Positions 14,204-28,434 are shown, counted from the stretch's first letter. The stretch: DNA of 64,000 nucleotides from Sycobia sp. Sy_11 (GCA_018907035.1 JACCIC010000218.1:242001-306000), one strand, 5' to 3'. A program made the numbers and translations. Notes: generated from the letters alone by a model not told the origin.

Positions 14204-16934
14204 ATTAAACATTTTCTTATTGATTTTGGAGAATGGCACTTAAACGTACGGCGGTCATGCACGGGTAAGAGTTTTTATCGATAAGGATGTACATACTTAT
14301 TGAGCAAAGATAAGCTCGGAAATTATTCCGTTAGTAAAATTCTCGGATTACGATAACGTTGTACATAAGTATAAGAATATTCCAAAACGATCGTGCCAAA
14401 ATCGAAAAAAGAAAAGACACAAGAGATTAAAATTCCACGCGTGTATCTAAGGATGTCTTGTATGCAGCAATATTTTTTGTTTTTGTTTTTTTTGTTTTAT
14501 TATATATCAGTATATTTATTTAATTTATTTTTATTTAATCAAGAGCACGTGCAGCACCTGAGGTGGTAGAGAAAAATTTAATACACCATAGAATTAAGAA
14601 GATTAAATTTTAATAGAAAATTCATATTCTTTAAGTCTAGATCTACATAACATACTCCTCCTTGCAAGATCTAAATGAAAACTTGCGTTTTATATACGCG
14701 GTAAAATTCTATTCATTTAACAATATTTAATTACAAAAGTTTAATGGCAACATGCATTCAGATGAAATAGTTTTTAAACAATTAATTTCCACATATTAAC
14801 TTTCTAATATATAGGACAATGCACATATAAGTTCATAAAAGTTGGATTTAATATGAAAATTATTATTAAAAAAATTTATAGATATTTCAAAAATATTTTA
14901 TATAGTTTGGTATAAAATTGTAATGGCGGTACAAAAAAGGCTAAAACACACGGCGCTCTCGGACCGTTAATATCATTAATTGTTAATCTGGCGTAGCAGC
15001 GATTCCACATTTATGGAATTTTAATTCTTTTAAAGTCGTTTTATAACAGTTCAATATTTACAATTTTTAAACTCTATCTCTTATGGGGCTTTGTTTATTT
15101 TTTCGTACGTAAAATTTATTCCAACAAAAGCAAGTTGTTGTTTTAAATCTTTATTTAGAAGAATCGAAATTACTGTTTAATTACAAACTATCATCAAGAT
15201 ATAAATTAAGATTCTATACGTGTCAAATGTACAATCAAATATCTGATTTCGATTTTGGAGCCTATTTCTTGATGAGAGAACGGTAGTACAATTTAGGTAA
15301 ACTAGCTATTTTTTAATGTTTTTGATTACAATAAATACGTTTTTCCGTATTTTCAATACAGGTTATAAGTTTTATGTTATCGATAATTTTGTGTATGACT
15401 GTACTGCGTGTTTATCTAAAGAAACGATAGAACTGAAAATTTATTAAGTAAAACATTAATGAAAAAGAGCATGTAATATTTTTTGTTAAAAAAAGATTTC
15501 GCATCGCGTATTTTGCATATACGTACTTTCTTACTTATTGTATCTTTTTAATAAAGCAAAATAACTTTGTTAAAACATAAGTATAGGCCGTGACGACAGC
15601 GCATTTGTCTTTCGAAGTTGAAAGCTATACGGAAACTGAGTTGTTAATGCATCATAAATTCATATAATATAAATAGAACCCAACAGCTCAGCCTCTACTT
15701 TGGTCGGAATGAAGGTATTGGATGATTATCAGGCCAATCTTGGCTACCCAACTCGACCTACTGCGCGCTCTCAAATTACACCAGATAACGGCGGGTAATA
15801 CTATTACAGAGTAGAACCACGTCGTCTTTCCACAATTGCCAGTGAATAAATTGTATTTTTGGACGGATTTTTAGTCGATGTTATGCATAATAACCAATGA
15901 AGATTAAATTTTAAAAGACGAATATCTATACGTAAGATAATTGTTTAGACCAAAAGTACCATTATTTTGTGTGAAAATAAGTCGAGAAAAATCGTAAAAC
16001 TTTGCATTTTTCCATAAGAGCCTGCCTAACATTAAAACGACTATAACTTTAAAATATCCCACGAGCCCATGAGCTTTCCTGAAATTTTGCACGGATTATT
16101 TCTTCAGTTTTATCAACAATGTATCAAATTTTAATTTTCTCCTATAAATCCAAGAAATATATATATAAGCAGAAGTTTAGTCAACGGCATTTAATCTGAA
16201 AAATATGACAGAAATGTCGATATATCGGATTTTAATCGATCTACTTTCAAATGCGCGTATAGATTTTTGAAATTTCGAGAATCAGGCGATACGCGAGATA
16301 AGCGCAATCTCGTTGCAACATTTACATTTACATTCCTTTACGCGCAGATTTCTAATAATTTACTTTCAGCGACGCCCGATATACAAACCAGCATTATCAT
16401 TCGCTGCGAATTAGTGGATCGCTCGGTCGGGGCGCATTCTACAGCGAAACGCGGCGGTAATTAATCATCCTCTTTTTTTTCTCAACATCTACACCAGAGC
16501 TCGAAACACGATGCCGCTTTACGCGTCGATTCTCAAATAATGCGGCGCGATTTAGCGTATCGAGCTCTTTATAAATTTGACGAATGGAAAAAATGGTGCC
16601 GCAGAACGAGAGAATTTTGCGCGCGCGATTAATGATGGATGAGTGTATTAAAAAAGTGTACATCAGCGAAACGACTGTATCTGTAACTTTCTACATACTT
16701 GCTTTTAGATATTATAAATTATATTTTACTCGTATTATACGGCGAAGCTCGGAGAGAGTTGTAAAAGCAGATATAACATATAATAATAAATGCTCGGTTA
16801 TCTATGTTGACGCTGTGAGATTTCGAATTCTCCATTGAGTTGCCACCCTCGTCGATCGCCGCTGCATTCGGCAATACATTCGCATGCAAGTAAAACATAA
16901 TATGCATTCTTAGTGCAGGAATGACGTTGGCATA

Positions 16935-16987
<53 letters not shown>

Positions 16988-17014
16988 TTGGATAAAAACT
17001 AGCACTTAAATAAG

Positions 17015-17064
<50 letters not shown>

Positions 17065-18840
17065 ATATATAAACATCGATGTCGCATACAGACGGCGCGC
17101 AACGTTTCCCGATCGCACTTTGTTGCAAAATTTGTGCGCTATCGCGTTAAATTTACAACCTCGTGCATGCCGCAGGAATACGTAATCGACGCTCAAATAC
17201 AATATAGCGGCCTTGGCTATCGCGGCGTTACATTATGGTTTTCATAAAGTTGGTAGTATAATTATGCAAAGCAGCGCGGCCGCGATCGAATACAACAATT
17301 GCGCGTCGATCGCGAGAGCTTGCGGTTTGTGAATTTTTACAATTCACAGAGTCGTTATTTACGCGTAAGCACGGAGCAGTGCGTACAATCGATAATTCAT
17401 TGGGAGACCTCGATTGTGGAAATATATTTAAGGACTCTCCGGTGCTTGTTTGTGCGTTTTCATATATATTAGTACAGTTTAATCTCAATTCATGGCGAAA
17501 AAGACGTTTCTTTGCATTTTTATAAATTTTCTACTTGCATATATGGACCAATAGACATGTGAATATAAGTAAAAATGTATAAAAGTATCTAATTAATTTC
17601 GCGCAAAGTAAAGTGTTATTGTGTAAACTGAGATATTTTAAAGTATTTTAATTTTATATACTGCATTATCTGTATAACAGAACGTTTCATTTTTATTTCC
17701 TATAGTTAATTTAACATACAATATTAATATATTGTCCTACAAACCAGATTGTACAATTATTTAATTATCTGTAATCCTTTTTCTCACGATGCTCTTGTAT
17801 GTTAAAGTTATATTTATGGTATAATGTATTCAAAATTGCACTATCTTTAATCAGTCCAAAAAATGGAGAAAATTAAAACATAAATTATTAAACCTTCTTA
17901 TAAGAGATTTTTGAACAGATTAAATTTTTTAACTTATAATTTAGGTCTGGCAGAAAGATTAATATGAACGGAACTATTCAAAAGTTATCTAAGCCTACCA
18001 AACATATTAATATTATAATTTCCCATAAAGCACGCGTAACATTAAAATCATGTCTAATTTGTTTTTCTTAAACCGCGACGAAAGAAAGACCTCCTAGTTT
18101 AGAATTAAATTATAATTTTTCATCTCCTCAATTCTTTCTTTTATCTATGCAAATGTATTCCATTACATTTGAAATGGAGCTGAAAAATTTTTTTATCCTT
18201 CATCTGATACTTTAATTGAGATTTTAAGGGAAATAGAAGTTTCCATTATTAAATTCAAACAAACGTTCGTCCATTGAAATCTCGATATTAAAGGTGCACG
18301 TGCACTTGCGATACGCATTATATACACATCAGACACGAACCGTTTCAAATAAGCTGCTCGAACGACCTTCGTTACATTTGAATTCAATCTGGATAGAAAA
18401 AATACATCGGGCTCTATATTATACGAACATGGAAAGCGGCTAATATCGCGCGTATTATGTTCCCGCGTAATACGTAACGCTGCAATAACAAAGTGGATTA
18501 CTATCGATTATAAGCCGCGTATAACCGCGCGCCAGTCGGAAAAGATCGTTGCTATTTATCCTTAGTCGACCGCACGTATCTATCTATCTATATATATATA
18601 TTTTTTCCCCAAGCGCATATAAGCAGCCATATAAAATTTCTTCGAGCATTAACCTTTTTCGGTCGTTCGTATCCCTCCCCTCCCTGCTGTAGAAGCTGAG
18701 CTATCAAGATTCTTGGCTAAAGCATGCGGTAAAAAGGTTCAAACGATCACGGGGTGAAAACGCAGTGAGGTCGGTTTTATTATATAATTTTGTGGTCGTA
18801 CAGACGGTCGTTGAGCCGAGTTAATGCCGCGAAATTTATA
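14200..18840. other. Non-coding apart from microsatellites
   Basis: No exon recognised. A CpG-richer part lies at 16260-17480. Confidence 0.5.
16938..17062. repeat. Paired (AC)n and (AT)n microsatellites
   Basis: (AC)n at 16938-16986 and (AT)n at 17019-17062, separated by about 32 bases. Confidence 0.95.
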
Positions 18841-18841
18841 T

Positions 18842-18900
<59 letters not shown>
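18841..18900. repeat. Compound (AC)n-(AT)n microsatellite
   Basis: AC repeats run directly into AT repeats. Confidence 0.95.
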
Positions 18901-18904
<4 letters not shown>

Positions 18905-18939
18905 CGCATCTCGAATCCCCGATATCCTTCAAAAGTAGC

Positions 18940-19400
18940 CCTTTGATTTTATTGACGGGTGATGACGTTTCTAAAAGAAAAGTCGCGTCAATGGACGCAA
19001 AGAGAAGGGTACAGCTAGTTCTCCATCAATTCCAAGACGAAGAGCAGATTTGGTAAAATATTGTCTCGGTGTCGAAATAGTAATGTCAATTATACTACAG
19101 TCTTCGTCTTAGATATATGGGTCTTGTATATACGAATGGAAGAATTAAAAGACCAAGATCATAGTTTTATTGAGAATATATTTATGACACCAGAACAGTA
19201 TTCTACTGAATCTTATTCTGTTATTAGAATTGGTCAGACACTGCAGGTACTACAGGGAGAAACCACACCATGCAAGAGGTGGCTTTAATATATGGTTGTG
19301 TCGAAGCTCAAATTATAATCAATCGCGTGTCTAAAGGACACATCCAGAATTTGCTTCTCTTATCTGGTATAGTTGAGAATTACAGATGAAATAAAGAATA
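18940..19400. other. Unassigned, possibly decayed coding sequence
   Basis: Non-repetitive segments read DAKRRVQLVLHQFQDEEQIW and, in shifted frames, TPEQYSTESYSVIRIGQTL and EVALIYGCVEAQIIINRV. No family is recognised. It abuts the MITE-like element. Confidence 0.2.
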
Positions 19401-19414
19401 ATATGGTATCGTTG

Positions 19415-19659
19415 TACACTGAAAAAAAACGTATTATAAAGTAAATATTTGCTTGTTTTTTTGCCAAGTAAATTATTTTCTTAAATCGAGAAAGTATCTT
19501 CTTAAACGAAGGAAGTATTTATTTGATCGAAGAAGAGTCCATTTAAATGAAATCACGTCGTCGTAAATCCAGTGAATATATTCTTAATTTAAGAAAAGGA
19601 TTTACTTGCTACAAAACAAGTAAATGTTTACTTGATAACAGAAACTTTTTTCCAGTGTA
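19415..19659. mobile_element. MITE-like fold-back element, 245 bp
   Basis: It starts TACACTGAAAAAAA and ends TTTTTTCCAGTGTA, an inverted pair. The inversion continues imperfectly for about 60 bases on each side: AAGTAAATATTTGCTTG near 19438 is mirrored by ACAAGTAAATGTTTACTT near 19617. The outer TA could be a target duplication. It encodes no transposase. An open frame that overlaps the element (19547-19951) is incidental. Confidence 0.7.
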
Positions 19660-20822
19660 TGATTTGTCATACAATGGCTTGGAGGCGAATAACGTCACTG
19701 ATTACGAAAAAGATTTTGATTTTAAAAATCAATCTATAATTCAACGGTCACCATTAATAGAAACTCCAATCCCTCTCCCCCCAGAAAAATCCTTCCATTT
19801 ATGGCTCCATTTATTCCATTTATTATTCGATAGATCAAAGCAACGCTTGCAGTCTTTTTTAAGAGCATTCGACAGCTCGACGGCTTATCGCTTCATCTCC
19901 TCCATGGGCTCGAATCGGATTCCATTTAACGCAAACTTGATCATTCGATAAGGTCGATCTGTACGTTAATCGGATCATAAGCAGAAATCACTTAAAACAT
20001 TCTAAAAACATGCGGGTGTAATGCGAATCTTTCGAAAATACCTCGTTTTATTAGCACGCTTTCGTTTTTAATATTATTATAATGATAATCTACATTAAAT
20101 TTACCACTTTCTCTGACAGTCTATATACATGACTAGTCTTGTAATTAATATGAATTAAAATAGATTCCGAATAAATAAGAACTAAAAAATGAACAGAGAA
20201 CTATACGCTTCATGACAAAAATTTCATCGTATGAATACCCGGATAATATAAGCGAACGTCAATAGAAAAAAAATCTTATAACACAGATGAATAGCTGTAC
20301 GTTTTAAGAGAAATATATATATATATAACACATCGCACTAAAAAGTTTGATGCCGCGCCACTGAAGGGTGACGAGATTGCAAGTGCCCCGTAACGCTCGC
20401 AATCATCGTTCCCGGTTGCGAAAGGGGCCTCATTCTGTTTAGAGTCGTAAAGGAGATGACCCGGAGACTCTGTTTCCCGGGGGAGAAAGGTTCATAATAT
20501 ACTAGATACGCACTGCATTAAACTCTACCTCGTCCCCCCCCTCCCTCTCGCACCCGCCAAACCACCGCGCTCTTTTCTCCAGCTGCAGGCGACCCCATTT
20601 GTCTCGCGGCGCGGGCGCTACCCACCTGCGTCGACCAATCGACCGGCGGTGGATTTGCTTCTTGTCCTTCCCGCTCTGTGCTACATTTACTTACGGCGAT
20701 GCGTACACGTATTGCTGCCGATAGCGGTCGAAGTAGTCGGCTGCCTCGGCAGCCACATCCGCGCCCATACCTCCTCCGCCCCCTTTTGAGGAAGTCAATT
20801 GTGACGGTGGCAGTTACTATGA

Positions 20823-20824
<2 letters not shown>
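19660..20824. other. Non-coding; CpG-rich at its 3' end
   Basis: AT-rich until about 20340, then GC- and CpG-rich to about 21010. The long frames on both strands there are compositional. Confidence 0.35.

Positions 20825-20868
<44 letters not shown>
20825..20868. repeat. (AT)n microsatellite
   Basis: An AT array inside the CpG-rich stretch around 20350-21010. Confidence 0.95.
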
Positions 20869-20869
<1 letters not shown>

Positions 20870-21009
20870 ACAGCAGTACGCTCATGCGGGGGCTGGAACA
20901 GAGATGGGGGAAGCGAAAAGTGCCGGAGACGAGCAGAAATAGTTTCAAAGCGAATAACGAGGAACTTTATTCAATGCGCGTGGCGCACGACGGCGATAAG
21001 TGCGTGAGA

Positions 21010-23214
21010 AAGTATGGACGTGCAGTGCTGCTGGGTCGCACCCACACTCATACATGCTGCGGAGCATTCTTAAGGAGCATTTTTCACTCAATTACGATGG
21101 CGCGGCCCGTACTATAATGCTTTCATATGTACGCGAAATAGGCGCATAATGATCGAAATTGGGTTTTTGCTTTTAGAAGAGTTCGCTGCTGCGGTGGGTC
21201 TGCGAGGGAGGTAATACGAGAATCTCTGGAAACACGTTATAAGCGGCAGAACGAAAGAAACCAAAGGAATTGGAAACTTTTCGTGTATTATGCATGAAAT
21301 TTCGAAAATAAATTAAAACGATGATGTTACCGGTAGATACGAATTTTAAAAAATAGTATAAAGTTGGGGAAAATGACATTGCTCATACGATTATCGCAAG
21401 AGAATCATTAATTAAGAATAAACTGTACAAGTTTTACTGCTTCTATCATGCGCGTTTCCATTTGGACTCGTATTAATGAATCAAAAGCGATAGTGTGGTG
21501 ACTTTTTAAATAACGAGATGGATGTTAAATGAGAAATGGGCGTAAAAGTGAGATTGATAAGACGATCGAAACGCGATACGAACGAAGAATGGAGTAATTT
21601 AGTGTGACTAGTATGTAGTAAGATAGGTAATGCTGAATTAGTAGTGGTGGAAGATCATTCGGTTCGGGAACAAGGGATGGTTAAAAACTACTGAGATATA
21701 TATTAGAGATATAACATATAATAATATATATTAGAGAATCTGCAATAAGATCATCTTAAAGACGACGTAGGGGTTAAATTATTCACGTTGCTGACGGTTG
21801 TGTAATAAAAAAAATAACGTTTTCAGCCACGGCAAGATTTTGCCGGGCCCTGTCAACACCCTTGAGTAAAACATATTCACAGTGCTCTCGCGGCTAAGTA
21901 ACACTTTTATCGGAAATTATATACTTATGAACGATGATAGTGCGCGTTAAAGAGCAAAGAATTTTGTGGCGTTGGCAAAGGATATACAACGTGCTTTGTC
22001 TAACTAAGAATTGAAGTTAGCTAAAACGCCTGAATTTACTAACATGTTTTTTGGGATATAAGCTTGATTACCAATTACATTTTCTTAGTGTTACAAGGGT
22101 AGTCACTACAGCTCGATGATAGATATCGTCAAGATTGCGCGAAGTAACTCATATTATATGAAAAATGAAGTCTGCAGAGTTTTAGGACATAATGTTCGTT
22201 TATATAGTACACTTTTATAATTTCCAATCAGTACCTATCTCTATTAAATCAGTAAAAGAATTTGATCAAATAAACAACTCCCGATTTTGACATTGTATTT
22301 GTAAATCTGAATAATCTCTGAAATAAAAAGTTCTAATTAATATATTTTCCTGTTGTAAATGTATAACTTCTGAGCTACTATTAATTAGGATTTGATCAAA
22401 TTTATGTACACTACGATGTATAACTAACCAGGTACAATTGCTAAAAATCATGAAATTGTAAATTACAAAGATTACTCTTGGAGCAAAAGACAGTGGCGCT
22501 AGTAAAAATAACGAAAAACTCCGGTAACTACGCAATACAATGAATTTAATTAGAGGGAAGTATTAATTGATATAAGTTGCGAAAGTATGACATCTTGAGA
22601 ATGGAAAAGCGTTAGATAAAAAACTTTACGATAGTTTCATTTCGGAGATAATCATAGTTACCTGGTCTAATTTGAACTAAATTCCTCATCCTTATTTCGC
22701 GGTCTTTCCTGGTTGGATTTATTTAGAAGTAATCGGTTCCAAGAAAGAGAGAGAGAGATAGAGATAGAACAACAGAGACATTTATAGCTTGATTACGAAT
22801 TTATTAGGCCTTGAGATAATCTTATTTCGCTCATTGGAATACATTGTGTAGTAAGATAATGCAGTATTATAAAATATAACAATATCTAAATATAATGTTG
22901 TGTTACAAGTGTATAATAGATCCATATATTTTCGCATTGAACTATTGATACAAATTTCTAATTATAATATAAATTATGCACGAATTTAAACTATATTGCT
23001 TTCCATAGAGAAAAACAATTTAAGAAAACTATAAACAGAATACGAAGAATGAAAATGAAAGATAATAAATGAGCACGATTTAAATGAATCGACTAACATT
23101 AAAAACATACCAAATGTAATTATATAAAGAATATTCTAGGAACATAGAAAGTCCTCCTCTTTCAACCTACATTATCAGTGTAGATTTTTATTAGATAAAT
23201 AGGGCGGAATATAA
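21010..23214. other. Non-coding, AT-rich
   Basis: No gene recognised. Short GAGAGA and GATAGA runs near 22745. Confidence 0.45.
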
Positions 23215-24075
23215 GGCCTATTTAAATGGATCAATGAAGTCCTGATCAATCAAATTAATAGAACTTGCATTTATAAAACATGAGGAATAGGGTGGCGAAA
23301 GATGATTGTAATATTTCCATGTAGCAGTAAGAAAATGAATTAAATCAGTTTCTTTTTTACTACTAGACCGTATCGATTCAGTAACTGAAACATTAATCCA
23401 TAAGCGGTATGAGAAGTACGGTTGTTGAGTAGATAACATTTTATAGGCACGAATACCTGCAAAAAAATTTCTTCTGCAAGTAAATAATCTGCTTTTGATA
23501 ATCGAGATAGAGTAACACATTCTGATTTTTCTTTGGAATCATAAATAGATCTAAAAGAAGCATTATGTAGAGTTTCATGATTACGTTGACCAGTTTTACC
23601 AAATACTTGGATGCACTACGAAAGCATAATCGAGATAAAATCAGACAGTAGATCAATCTTTTTTCTAAGCTGAAATGCTAATAAGTTTCTATAATAAAAC
23701 GGAACATAAAGAGATTTTTATGATTCGTGTGTAATATATTGAATAACAGGAGACCAAGTTTCTCGATGATTTTTTTCATATTTAATTTGCACATTACTTA
23801 CAAGAATTTTAGGAATATTTGATAATGATGGTTCATTAATATTCAATTGGCTGCCAAATAAAATAGCTTTCGCTTTGACGAATTTTAGAATCGGACTTTA
23901 TATTATTTGCAGCATTAACTATAGTAACCATATCCTTATTCAATTTATCAAAAGCATTATTTATGTCTTCAGTTTTGCGAGATAAATATAGTTGTAAGCC
24001 ATCTACTAATAACTTTTTTGGAAGATCTTTAATAAATATTTGAAAAGCAGTAGGCAATCCGAGGTGTTTTGTTAC
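23215..24075 (-). mobile_element. Degraded LINE (Jockey-type) reverse transcriptase fragment
   Basis: On the - strand from about 24057 downward the frame reads FQIFIKDLPKKLLVDGLQLY, which aligns with the non-LTR RT active-site block (normally DLP...ADDLQLY). SRKTEDINNAFDKLNKDM follows, as in that family. Further pieces in shifted frames continue toward the RT thumb and C-terminal region: KILVSNVQIKYEKN, then SASKYLVKLVN and AGIRAYKMLSTQQPYFSYRL near 23420-23640. The catalytic Asp pair has become VDG, and there are several frameshifts. It is 5'- and 3'-truncated and inactive. No target-site duplication or poly-A tail was identified. Confidence 0.65.
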
Positions 24076-24532
24076 TAAACAAAAACTTTACACTAAAAAA
24101 GAAAAGAAGAAGAACAGATAGAATTTGAGAGAGGGAGAGAGAGATGGAGAAGAACTAAATGATAAAAACGGATCATTTCTAAATGAAAGAATTATCTGCG
24201 AAGTTCAATTTAAGCCATGCTTTATCGAATATCTGATCGGAAAATTCATTATGCGTTCAATGACTATACCATTTTCTATATATATAGCCTTAGAAAACTC
24301 TATATGTCCAGTTAGAGCAAACAGTTACCAATAGTTACACCAGAATCTTTTTTTTGGCGTATAAACCAACTCTTTATCTTGGCAAACGGAACGAAAAGAT
24401 CTTACATATATATAAATATATATACATAAGTTTACCCTGCTAGCGAAGAAGAAGATTCACAAAGGGTTATATAGAGTTGAACGAAGAAGCTTTCAGCGTC
24501 GGCGCGGCATTAATAAAAGCTCCGCCAAAGAC

Positions 24533-24648
<116 letters not shown>

Positions 24649-26144
24649 ATGCGGTTAGAACTTCAAGGTTCCGAGCAATTTGTCTAAGTGAACTTGGAGA
24701 AAAAATTACGGGAAGGGGGGAGTAAATAAGAAATTTCTCTTGACCACCGATACGAAAGAAAAGAAAATGACCAGAGAAATATGGAGAAGGGGGTGTAGAA
24801 TAATGCGGAGGTGAATCATGGAAAGAATCAAAGAATCGAACAAAGACATAAATATATAGAAGAGCGACTGTTGCGCGAAGCGATGCGCGAGTGTGTTTAT
24901 ATGTGTAACGTGGCAATTGGCGATGCAGATACGTTCCAAGGCCGCCCGCTTATACGTTACAGTTCGACTTTTTTATGATTTACGCGCGCCCGAGGGGAGC
25001 CAAAGGATTTTTCGTTCTTATAACGCACGCGTGTAACACTTATACGATGTTCTTACGTCATTTGCGTGGCAGTGCTTTTTCGTTGATGCCCGATCATTGT
25101 ATAAATCACGACTGCAGCATTCGGGTCGGGATGGCGAGAATTAATCGTCTGAAATTTCGTTATAAATTTTTTTTTGAAATTTGAATTATTGTTACAGTTC
25201 AAAGAAAACGAAAAGAATCGATCCATAGACGGAATTTTCTGTATTTCGGATCAACCGAGCAACTCTATTCTTTTTAGGTAATTCTATTCCAATCGAAAAA
25301 AGACTTAATATTATCACAGACATGTTGTATAAAAATACTTAGATTTATCAGACTCTGTTAGATATGATATTCTAAATTTATTGGACGTATGCTTTAGTCA
25401 GAGTTACTTTAAGTTCGAAGACAATTATTTTTTACTAATGCAATGGCTTATAAACAGGTTTGACATTTTCTCTTTTATTTAGTAAAATCGTTATATTCAA
25501 CTTTCAAAAAAATCTTTTTCAATCTCAAAATTTATCAATTAAAAATATTTTCTGTCGATCAAGATACGTGGATGTTGTCTTCTGTATTTGAATCTGAACA
25601 GAAAAATTAAACAGTTAAACGCCCTTCTTTCTGTATTAAACTTCTTTCACTGTAATATCAAATACACCATGGACTCCAAAATACTAATTACATGATCTTG
25701 CTAGATTTAAACATTTTTAAAGATTATAATAGATTACGTTTCGATTTATATATAGAGAACCGACGTTTACTGACATTCTATTACCCTTTAATTCTGAGCA
25801 ACCGTACAATGTAAAATTAAGTACGGTCCACTCTTTTATACACAGGCTACTTTCGATCCCATTAAATCCTACGCGCTTTACCAAAGAATTAAACTTAAAA
25901 TATTAGCCTTTTATAATGCTTTTAAAGTCAGTTTAATAGATATATTAATATAAAAAAATGTTCAAAATCACATTTAAAACATGTTTGCGCAACTATTAAT
26001 GCAAAAGACAAATCCTGCCATTACATTAATTTTGCTCCCTCTTTAGGCGATACTTATTTCAAAAATTCTATATAAATACCATTCATGTTAATAAAAATAA
26101 TTTAAAGAAATTGTCAGTCAATAATAAATGTAGCAGTAATATTT

Positions 26145-26403
26145 TAGAAAAAAGTGATATTTATGATGCCACGTACTCCGATTCTGATGCTATTTACATT
26201 GCCCAAACTGGTAAATCATTAGAGACTCGAATTAAAGAACGTCTAAAATACGTGGGATCTAATAAAAATTGTACTGGTAAATTAAATCACAGCCTAAATT
26301 ATCACCATAGTTTAAATATAGAGAAATATTCATTACTCGGTAACGTTCCAAAAAGCAGACGGTTGGATAACTTAGAAATAATAAAAATATTCGAGCAGTA
26401 AAC
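26145..26403 (+). pseudogene. GIY-YIG endonuclease domain remnant of the Penelope-like element
   Basis: An open frame within the element. The GIY-YIG core has decayed to AIYIAQTGKSLETRIKERL, where an intact domain would carry a Gly in place of the Ala of YIAQTG and a Cys-rich stretch before it. It ends with NVPKSRRLDNLEIIKIFEQ, a characteristic end of this domain family. The altered core argues against activity. Confidence 0.7.
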
Positions 26404-26590
26404 AACGGTACAAATGTCACTAATGAGATAAAAAAAATGTTGTCTCTTCCTTTACTCTTAAGTTAGCCTCTACATTTTAAATATATTATACCCGTATTAA
26501 CACAGGTTATTAATAATCACTTATTACCTGCTTCCGGATACATTATTATCCAATACCGTTATAAAATTTATACACATGAATGTACACACC

Positions 26591-26591
26591 A

Positions 26592-26640
<49 letters not shown>
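26591..26640. repeat. (AT)n microsatellite within the Penelope-like relic
   Basis: The AT array splits the GIY-YIG part from the putative 3' tail. Confidence 0.95.
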
Positions 26641-26642
<2 letters not shown>

Positions 26643-27567
26643 CATAATGTTCATCTTTAACTATTCAATTCAATTTTGTTCCTGGATAATGGTGTGGTTG
26701 CCGAAACAACCGTTGGGAATAAATCAAAATTTGTAAGCCTAGCCATAGTGTTTTATTATTTTTTAAACCTTTCATTACTCTAATTAATTATTATCTCAAA
26801 AATAACTGCTAATGGGAAGCTAAATCTTTTTCGTTAAATTTTCTATTTAAGTAACAGTTTATGGTAAAATAAGAAAACTCACTCAAGATTTTTTTTTTAA
26901 TACACGTATTTGTGTTATAATTCATTTCGTCAAAAAGTTTAATAGCCATTGCGTTAATAAAATACCATATTGTGTAAAAAAAAACACGCGACGCATCCAA
27001 GGGTATTTTCAGTTCAATGCTCGATGTATCAAATCCAGATATTTACTAACCCTGACCAGGATTATCAAGTAATGGTCTATTTTATTATCATAATCATCAT
27101 TGTATACTTATAATTCGAGCAGACCAACTTTTTTCTGTCTTTAATTTTTAAGACTCGATTTTTAATCACTTTCAATATATAATAATTGCTAAACAGATTC
27201 ATTTATATATTCATTCTCGTCTAATTTACGAACAATTTTTCTACACATTCTTAAAAATACCGTTATATAACGTCATCCCGACCAATTCTAGTTACAGCTT
27301 TAAAACGCAGAATTATTCGATTCCGTAATTAATTCCATTCACTCCGCGCGCTAGCTCGTAAAAGGCACGAGGATTAATGCCTTTCTATTTATTATTGTTA
27401 CAATTGCGAAAGTCAAACAAGATACGGTGTATACTCGACGAACCTCACGAACCCGCAGCTTTTCGTTTTACGAGGAGCAATCAACCTTTTCCCGAGGACA
27501 ACGTACGGAAATCCGGTAATCGCTCCTCGGTTCGTTCTCGCCGAAACGTTTCGCGGAGTACGTCTGC

Positions 27568-27568
<1 letters not shown>

Positions 27569-27615
<47 letters not shown>
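27569..27615. repeat. (AT)n microsatellite
   Basis: Uninterrupted AT dinucleotides. Confidence 0.95.
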
Positions 27616-27617
<2 letters not shown>

Positions 27618-28434
27618 CCGTAGGGAAAGGTTTACTGTTTGGATTGAACTTCATTTTCGTAATGATAGGTTATGATACATTATGAATCTGATATTCCTGT
27701 TATTATTTATACAAGATACACTCTTTCATGAACAAACGGTACTTTTCGATTAATAAAATGTAGTCCCGGTTAAATACTCTTTTTTTTCTCCGAGAATTAT
27801 AGTTGAGGACAGAAAGTTAAATCTGAAAAATGTATGTTTCAAAATTGGAGTATATAGTAAATATATAGACATAATATTACACATAATGTGAACAAGTCTT
27901 TTCTAAACGTTGACTTCCTTTGAAAATGAAGAAAAAATTTACCGAATTCAATTGTCGTTGAAATAATTTCAAAATAACACTAGATTCGCCGTATATTTTT
28001 AGTTCAATCGAAGTTCTAAATCCAACATTTTAACTTACATGGAAAAAGATTATCAAAGAATATTAATTATTATTTTCATTTTAAGAATCTGATTTTACTG
28101 AAATTGAAGGAGATTATTAAAACTGGTGGGAATTATTATTAAATAATTGTATTGGATGTCTTAAATTGTGATAAAATTTATATAAACAAAATATAGATAA
28201 GCTATGAAAGTTTTTCAAATACGTATAAAACTGTACAATTATGTGATGAAGCAATGAAGAATCAATATTTGCACTTCATTGCGAACGAATACGATATTTT
28301 CATTCGCTTTGTTGAGGACTAGGTATTTTTACGAGAAAGCATATATTCGCGCCACCACATAGATATATTTGACGTCAGATATAAAAGTACCAATGAAAGC
28401 ACTCTTTTTTAAAAAGCAAAAAGCCACTGCACCA

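Larger units (their letters stand above)
25260..26745 (+). mobile_element. Degraded Penelope-like retroelement (RT and GIY-YIG remnants)
   Basis: Read across frames, the region holds consecutive pieces of a Penelope-type protein. SIPIEKRLNIITDMLY is at about 25280, and DILNLLDVCFSQSYFKFED at 25366-25422 matches the segment before the RT active site. Pieces such as DLNIFKDYNRLRFDLY and FYNAFKVSLIDILI follow, and a GIY-YIG nuclease remnant (IYIAQTGKSLETRIKERLK) lies at about 26187-26250. Its last open stretch ends at a stop at 26401. Many stops and frameshifts separate the pieces, so it is dead. A 3' tail with VVAETTVG-like coding near 26690-26720 is tentatively included. An (AT)n array interrupts the tail. 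The N-terminal part of the RT is missing. Confidence 0.75.

Noticed and set aside
19547..19951. 134-codon + strand ORF
   Set aside because: It starts inside the MITE-like element and runs into unrelated flank. No domain or codon bias.
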